Assembly: GCA_019639095.1 (NCBI GenBank)
Contig: JAHBSN010000003.1
Coordinates: forward strand, 1-38,957
Source of the DNA: Actinomycetota bacterium
GTDB lineage: Bacteria; Actinomycetota; Acidimicrobiia; Acidimicrobiales; Iamiaceae
DNA length: 38,957 nucleotides
Direction of reading: 5' to 3'
Part shown: one piece after another, positions 35,790 to 38,957 of the stretch
Layout: each line of letters starts with the position of its first letter
How positions within the stretch are numbered: the stretch's first letter is position 1
The notes under the pieces: model-generated
Told to the model about the DNA's origin: nothing
The model's input: only the letters and a program-made list of their open reading frames with translations
Database searches by the model: none
Made by a program: the position numbers and the translations under genes

Positions 35790-37427
35790 ATGGGGTTCAA
35801 CATCGCTGACCTGTTCGAGCGCGCCGTCGACGCGGTGCCCGACCGGCTGGCACTGGTCTGCGGCGACCGCCGCCTCACCTACGCCGAGTTCGAGGAGGAG
35901 GCCAACCGGCTGGCCAACCACCTGCTCGCAGAAGGCTTCGGGCACGGCGACCACATCGGCATCTACGGCCAGAACTCCGCCGAGTGGCTGGTGGCGATGG
36001 TGGCGATCTTCAAGATCCGCGCCGTGCCGATCAACATCAACTTCCGCTACGTGGAGGACGAGCTCGCCTACCTGTTCGACAACGCCGACCTGGTGGCGGT
36101 GGTGCACGACCGCCAGTACGGCCCCCACATCGCCGCCGTCCGACCCCGCGTGCCGGGGCTGCGCCACCTGATCGAGGTCGACGACGGCAGCGACGTGGAC
36201 ACGTCGGCGCTGGGCACGGTGGCGTGGGACGACGTGATGGCGTCGTCGTCGCCCGAGCGACCGGTGCTCGAGCGCTCCGACGACGACCACTACGTGATCT
36301 ACACCGGCGGCACCACCGGCATGCCCAAGGGCGTGGTCTGGCGCCACGAGGACGTCTTCTACGCGCTCGGCGGTGGGGTCGACGCCTACACCAACGAGCG
36401 CGTCACCCACGGCTTCCAGCTGGCCGAGAAGGCGGCGTCCACCGAGAACCCGATGATCAGCCTGAACACCCCGCCGCTCATGCACGGCGCCGCGCAGTGG
36501 GGCGCGCTGCGGTTCCTCTTCGAGGGCGGCACGGTCGTGTTCGTGCCGCGCTTCGACCCGGCGGCGGTGTGGACGGCGGTGGAGCGGGACCACGTGAACA
36601 CGCTGATGATCACCGGCGACGCCATGGCCCGACCGCTGGTGGAGGCGCTCGAGGAGCACCCCGACGCCTGGGACCTCTCGTCGCTGTTCGTGCTGTCGTC
36701 GAGTGCGGCGATCTTCTCGCCAACCGTGAAGGAGCAGATGCTCGACCTGCTGCCGAACATCATCATCGTCGACGCCATCGGCTCGTCGGAGAGCGGCATG
36801 AACGGCATGGCGGTGCAGACGAAGGGCCAGACCGCCACCCACGGCGGTGGCGGGCCCACGGTGCAGGCCGGCCGAGACGCGGTGGTGCTCGACGACGACC
36901 TCAACCCGCTGCCACCGGGCACGGGGGTGGTGGGCAAGCTCGCCCGGGGCGGCAACATCCCCATCGGGTACTACAAGGACCCCGAGAAGACCGCGGCCAA
37001 CTTCGTGGTGGCCCCCGACGGCAACCGCTACGTGGTGGCCGGCGACTTCGCCCTCCACGAGGCCGACGGCACCATCACCCTCCTCGGGCGGGGCTCGGTG
37101 TGCATCAACTCCGGCGGCGAGAAGATCTACCCGGAGGAGGTGGAGGGCGTCCTGAAGGACCATCCCGAGGTCTACGACACGCTCGTGGTGGGCGTGCCCG
37201 ACGACCGCTGGGGCCAGGCCGTGTGCGCCGTGGTCCAGCCCCGCCACCCCGAGGCCCCGCCGTCGCTCGACGAGCTGAACGCCCACTGCCGCCAGCACCT
37301 GGCCGCCTACAAGACGCCCAAGCACCTGGTGGTGGTGGACGAGGTCGTCCGCTCCCCCGCCGGCAAGCCCGACTACCCCTGGGCCGCCGAGGTGGCGAAG
37401 GCCGCCCTGGCCTCGGCCGAGGCCTGA
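35790..37427 (+). CDS. fadD19: Steroid side-chain CoA ligase FadD19-like
   Basis: 545 residues versus about 548 in FadD19 (Rv3515c), which activates the C26/C27 carboxyl of cholesterol and C24-branched sterol side chains. Long shared stretches as I recall them: DAVPDRLALVCGD, YTGGTTGMPKGVVWRHED (from 171), TGDAMARPLVEAL, GGNIPIGYYKDPEKTA, GRGSVCINSGGEKIYPEEVE and VVRSPAGKPDY. All adenylate-forming motifs are intact. With Ltp3/Ltp4 it suggests use of C24-branched plant sterols as well as cholesterol. Confidence 0.92.
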   Translation: MGFNIADLFERAVDAVPDRLALVCGDRRLTYAEFEEEANRLANHLLAEGFGHGDHIGIYGQNSAEWLVAMVAIFKIRAVPININFRYVEDELAYLFDNADLVAVVHDRQYGPHIAAVRPRVPGLRHLIEVDDGSDVDTSALGTVAWDDVMASSSPERPVLERSDDDHYVIYTGGTTGMPKGVVWRHEDVFYALGGGVDAYTNERVTHGFQLAEKAASTENPMISLNTPPLMHGAAQWGALRFLFEGGTVVFVPRFDPAAVWTAVERDHVNTLMITGDAMARPLVEALEEHPDAWDLSSLFVLSSSAAIFSPTVKEQMLDLLPNIIIVDAIGSSESGMNGMAVQTKGQTATHGGGGPTVQAGRDAVVLDDDLNPLPPGTGVVGKLARGGNIPIGYYKDPEKTAANFVVAPDGNRYVVAGDFALHEADGTITLLGRGSVCINSGGEKIYPEEVEGVLKDHPEVYDTLVVGVPDDRWGQAVCAVVQPRHPEAPPSLDELNAHCRQHLAAYKTPKHLVVVDEVVRSPAGKPDYPWAAEVAKAALASAEA

Positions 37428-37509
37428 ACCACCACGCCGGAGGGATCGGCGTGCTCGCGCCGTACCCTCCTCCCGAACACCGACCGACCACCCGCTGAGG
37501 AGCACCGCC

Positions 37510-37935
37510 ATGCCCATCCGATCCGCCGACGCCACCTGGAACGGAACCCTCAAGGACGGCGACGGCTCGTTCTCCACCCAGAGCGGGGCCGTGTCCGGGG
37601 CCTACTCGTTCTCCACCCGCTTCGAGGACGCCGCCGGCACCAACCCCGAGGAGCTCGTGGCCGCCGCCCACGCCTCGTGCTACTCGATGGCCCTCTCGAA
37701 CGAGCTGGCCAAGGCCGGCCACGAGCCCCAGTCGGTGAGCACGTCGGCCAAGGTGGTGCTGGAGAAGGGCGACACCGGCTTCGGCATCACCCGCATCGAC
37801 CTCGTGGCCACCGCCACCGTGGCCGGCATCGACGACGCCGAGTTCCAGGAGCTGGCCGCCGCCACCAGCAAGGCGTGCCCGATCTCCAAGGCGCTCGCCG
37901 CTGTGGAGATCACCCTCTCGGCCTCGCTGGCCTGA
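37510..37935 (+). CDS. OsmC/Ohr family peroxiredoxin-like protein
   Basis: 141-residue OsmC-family protein that reduces organic hydroperoxides with two active cysteines, C57 (AAAHASCYSMAL) and C123 (SKACPISKAL). N-terminal half has the usual Gly-rich strand pairs and GTNPEELVAAAHA. Strong GAGGAG precedes ATG 37510. No regulator is adjacent. It lies between the sterol block and the accessory tail. Confidence 0.92.
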   Translation: MPIRSADATWNGTLKDGDGSFSTQSGAVSGAYSFSTRFEDAAGTNPEELVAAAHASCYSMALSNELAKAGHEPQSVSTSAKVVLEKGDTGFGITRIDLVATATVAGIDDAEFQELAAATSKACPISKALAAVEITLSASLA

Positions 37936-38043
37936 TCCGGACGCCCCCCTTACGAGGGCAATGACTTACTTGACTCACCCGGCCTAAGTTACAGGGGTGT
38001 GACTCTCGCTGTACTGATCCATCTTTTCGTGCGAGAGTGCGGT
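37936..38043. other. Boundary into less GC-rich accessory tail
   Basis: Between the OsmC stop and the next gene the base composition becomes noticeably poorer in GC (GCAATGACTTACTTGACTCA, CTAAGTTACAG). A TTGACT (37970-37975) could be a -35 box, but no -10 sits at the proper spacing. No attachment site or tRNA was seen. Confidence 0.3.
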
Positions 38044-38316
38044 ATGGCACTTGCGATGGGGAGCGAACGCAGCGTCATCGTGAAGACGGCGCGTGCGGCT
38101 GACTGGGTGGTCACGACCGTGCGCGGCCGAGTCGGGCGTCAACTCGACAGCCTCCACGTGACGCTACGACGCCTCGAGGCCCAGCACGATCCCGCAACGG
38201 CGGCTTGGATTAGCGAGGTCCGGTCAGCCGCACGCGACGGGTCTCTACGCGCCTCCGTCGAGGCCCAGCGGGACATTCGGGAAATCGTTGACGAGTACCG
38301 CGCCCAGCTCGCCTGA
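38044..38316 (+). CDS. Hypothetical protein (about 90 aa)
   Basis: Not recognised. A basic, helical protein (SERSVIVKTARAADWVVTTV, LDSLHVTLRRLEAQHDPATA, VEAQRDIREIVDEYRAQLA) with a coiled-coil-like end. ATG 38044 is used; GTG 37999 would add 15 residues. Its end overlaps the next open frame by 29 bases. Codon usage is less GC-biased than the rest of the window, as in acquired DNA. Confidence 0.5.
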   Translation: MALAMGSERSVIVKTARAADWVVTTVRGRVGRQLDSLHVTLRRLEAQHDPATAAWISEVRSAARDGSLRASVEAQRDIREIVDEYRAQLA

Positions 38317-38575
38317 GCCGAAGCCCAAGCCCGAGTGGCAGGTCAGCTACCAGGACGCACTGATGCGGTGGCTTGCCACGCGTCCGCCCTTCCTCTTGGT
38401 CGCGCCGGTCACCGGGTGGTGCCAAGGCATCGAGACCTTCGGCCCGCCTGAAGGCGCCCCCGACAACGACGGAGAGTTGGGCATCTCGGTGGTGCCGGGC
38501 ACGAAGGGGCGCGTCACCATCGAGTACCTCGTGGTCCCCTACGAGCGCATGGTGATCGTGAAGCCGATCGGCTGA
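38288..38575 (+). CDS. Hypothetical protein (up to 95 aa)
   Basis: Not recognised. Pro/Lys-rich start (SSPEPKPKPEWQVSYQDALM) then a compact region with VAPVTGWCQGIETFGPP and VTIEYLVVPYERMVIVKPIG. The only starts are TTG 38288 or an internal ATG at 38363, so the N-terminus is unsure. It ends three bases before the convergent small gene. Confidence 0.4.
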   Translation: MTSTAPSSPEPKPKPEWQVSYQDALMRWLATRPPFLLVAPVTGWCQGIETFGPPEGAPDNDGELGISVVPGTKGRVTIEYLVVPYERMVIVKPIG

Positions 38576-38578
38576 GGG

Positions 38579-38752
38579 TCAGCCCTTGGCGAGACGTTCC
38601 CGCTCGCGAGCCTCGTCCAGCTCCCGCTTCGGGACTCCCACAAGCTTCTTCGCCAGGTCGGCGAAACGGTCGAACTCAGCAACCGTCGACTTCATCGGTG
38701 CGGAGACAGTCGCCTCCGACTTCTGGATGGTGAGGGTCTTGTGCGTGGTCAT
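38579..38752 (-). CDS. Small partner of the HicA-like toxin, possible antitoxin
   Basis: 57 residues, charged and helical, ending LVGVPKRELDEARERERLAK. The ATG at 38752 overlaps the HicA-like stop by four bases (ATGA) and is preceded by GAGGAAG. HicB antitoxins are normally longer with an RNase H-like fold; no such pattern is seen here. Position suggests an antitoxin, but this is inference. It could also be a truncated relic. Confidence 0.55.
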   Translation of the reverse strand: MTTHKTLTIQKSEATVSAPMKSTVAEFDRFADLAKKLVGVPKRELDEARERERLAKG

Positions 38753-38957
38753 GGCTTCCTCTTCTTCCGTCCTGCCTCGTTCCACTCATCGGTCGTGATG
38801 CCAGCTTGCCTGAGGATCACTGCGATGAGTCCGACGCCGACTTGCGCTCCCTTGTGGGGGTTCGGCATCTTCACCTTCTTCGTTCCGTTGTGCATGAACG
38901 CATGGTCACCGCCCCTGCGGGGACCATCCCATCCCAAGACTCGGAACCGCTTGATGA
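38749..38957 (-). CDS. hicA: HicA-like mRNA interferase toxin, 5' end outside the window
   Basis: The open frame runs off the right edge. Visible residues start IKRFRVLGWDGPRRGGDHAF, then KMPNPHKGAQVGVGLIAVIL and RQAGITTDEWNEA, the dsRBD-like HicA/YcfA pattern (RGSHHxF...VPxH...GTLRxILxQAGLT) with His in GGDHAFMH at the catalytic place. HicA cleaves mRNA. A TTG at 38937 gives a shorter frame, but homology continues upstream of it. The downstream coupled gene is the expected antitoxin position. Confidence 0.8.
   Translation of the reverse strand, partial: IKRFRVLGWDGPRRGGDHAFMHNGTKKVKMPNPHKGAQVGVGLIAVILRQAGITTDEWNEAGRKKRKP

Noticed and set aside
34254-37577. 1107-residue minus-strand open frame
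   Set aside because: It is antisense to the WS/DGAT and FadD19 genes, with His/Val/Gly-rich low-complexity translation.

Overview
The window is very GC-rich, densely packed DNA with GTG/TTG starts, short leaders and many 1-4 base gene overlaps. It looks like an actinobacterial chromosome. The F420-type luciferase-like oxidoreductase, the BsaP biotin auxiliary protein, DrrA/DrrB-type exporters and a KstR-type sterol regulator all support this. Gene content and the non-mycobacterial arrangement suggest a lineage such as Acidimicrobiia, but that placement is inference.

Layout. 1-8 kb holds housekeeping and scattered genes: carotenoid oxygenase, HU, HIT protein, PIN-PhoH ATPase, CopC-CopD-YtkA copper protein, ribosomal protein L33, a DEDD-type exonuclease and a hypothetical. 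8-13.7 kb holds an orphan ParA-type ATPase and a four-gene minus-strand carbohydrate ABC importer (ATPase, two permeases, lipoprotein). 13.9-18.7 kb holds a hypothetical, bioB with a tiny translationally coupled bsaP, and a PadR regulator leading a DrrA/DrrB-like exporter.

18.7-37.4 kb is the most coherent block and reads as a sterol (cholesterol or plant-sterol) side-chain and ring catabolic regulon. It contains an LLM oxidoreductase, an amidohydrolase-fold protein, a KshA-like Rieske oxygenase, Ltp3, Ltp4, two DUF35 OB-fold proteins, a zinc alcohol dehydrogenase, two acyl-CoA synthetases (one a close FadD19 match), a FadE26-like acyl-CoA dehydrogenase, a WS/DGAT acyltransferase and KstR itself. 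Seven copies of an AGAAC-NN-GTTCT inverted repeat lie just before the transcription units of this block. They resemble the KstR operator and tie the block into one regulon. kstR overlaps the end of the fadE gene, whose own promoter carries a site, so autoregulation is expected. Embedded in the block are a channel gene split in two (CASTOR/POLLUX-like), and a NodB-deacetylase/FemAB-like pair.

37.5-39 kb has an OsmC-family gene and then a visibly less GC-rich, accessory-looking tail. The tail carries two unrecognised small genes and, running off the end, a HicA-like toxin coupled to a 57-residue partner that does not look like HicB. No rRNA, tRNA, CRISPR array or insertion sequence was recognised.
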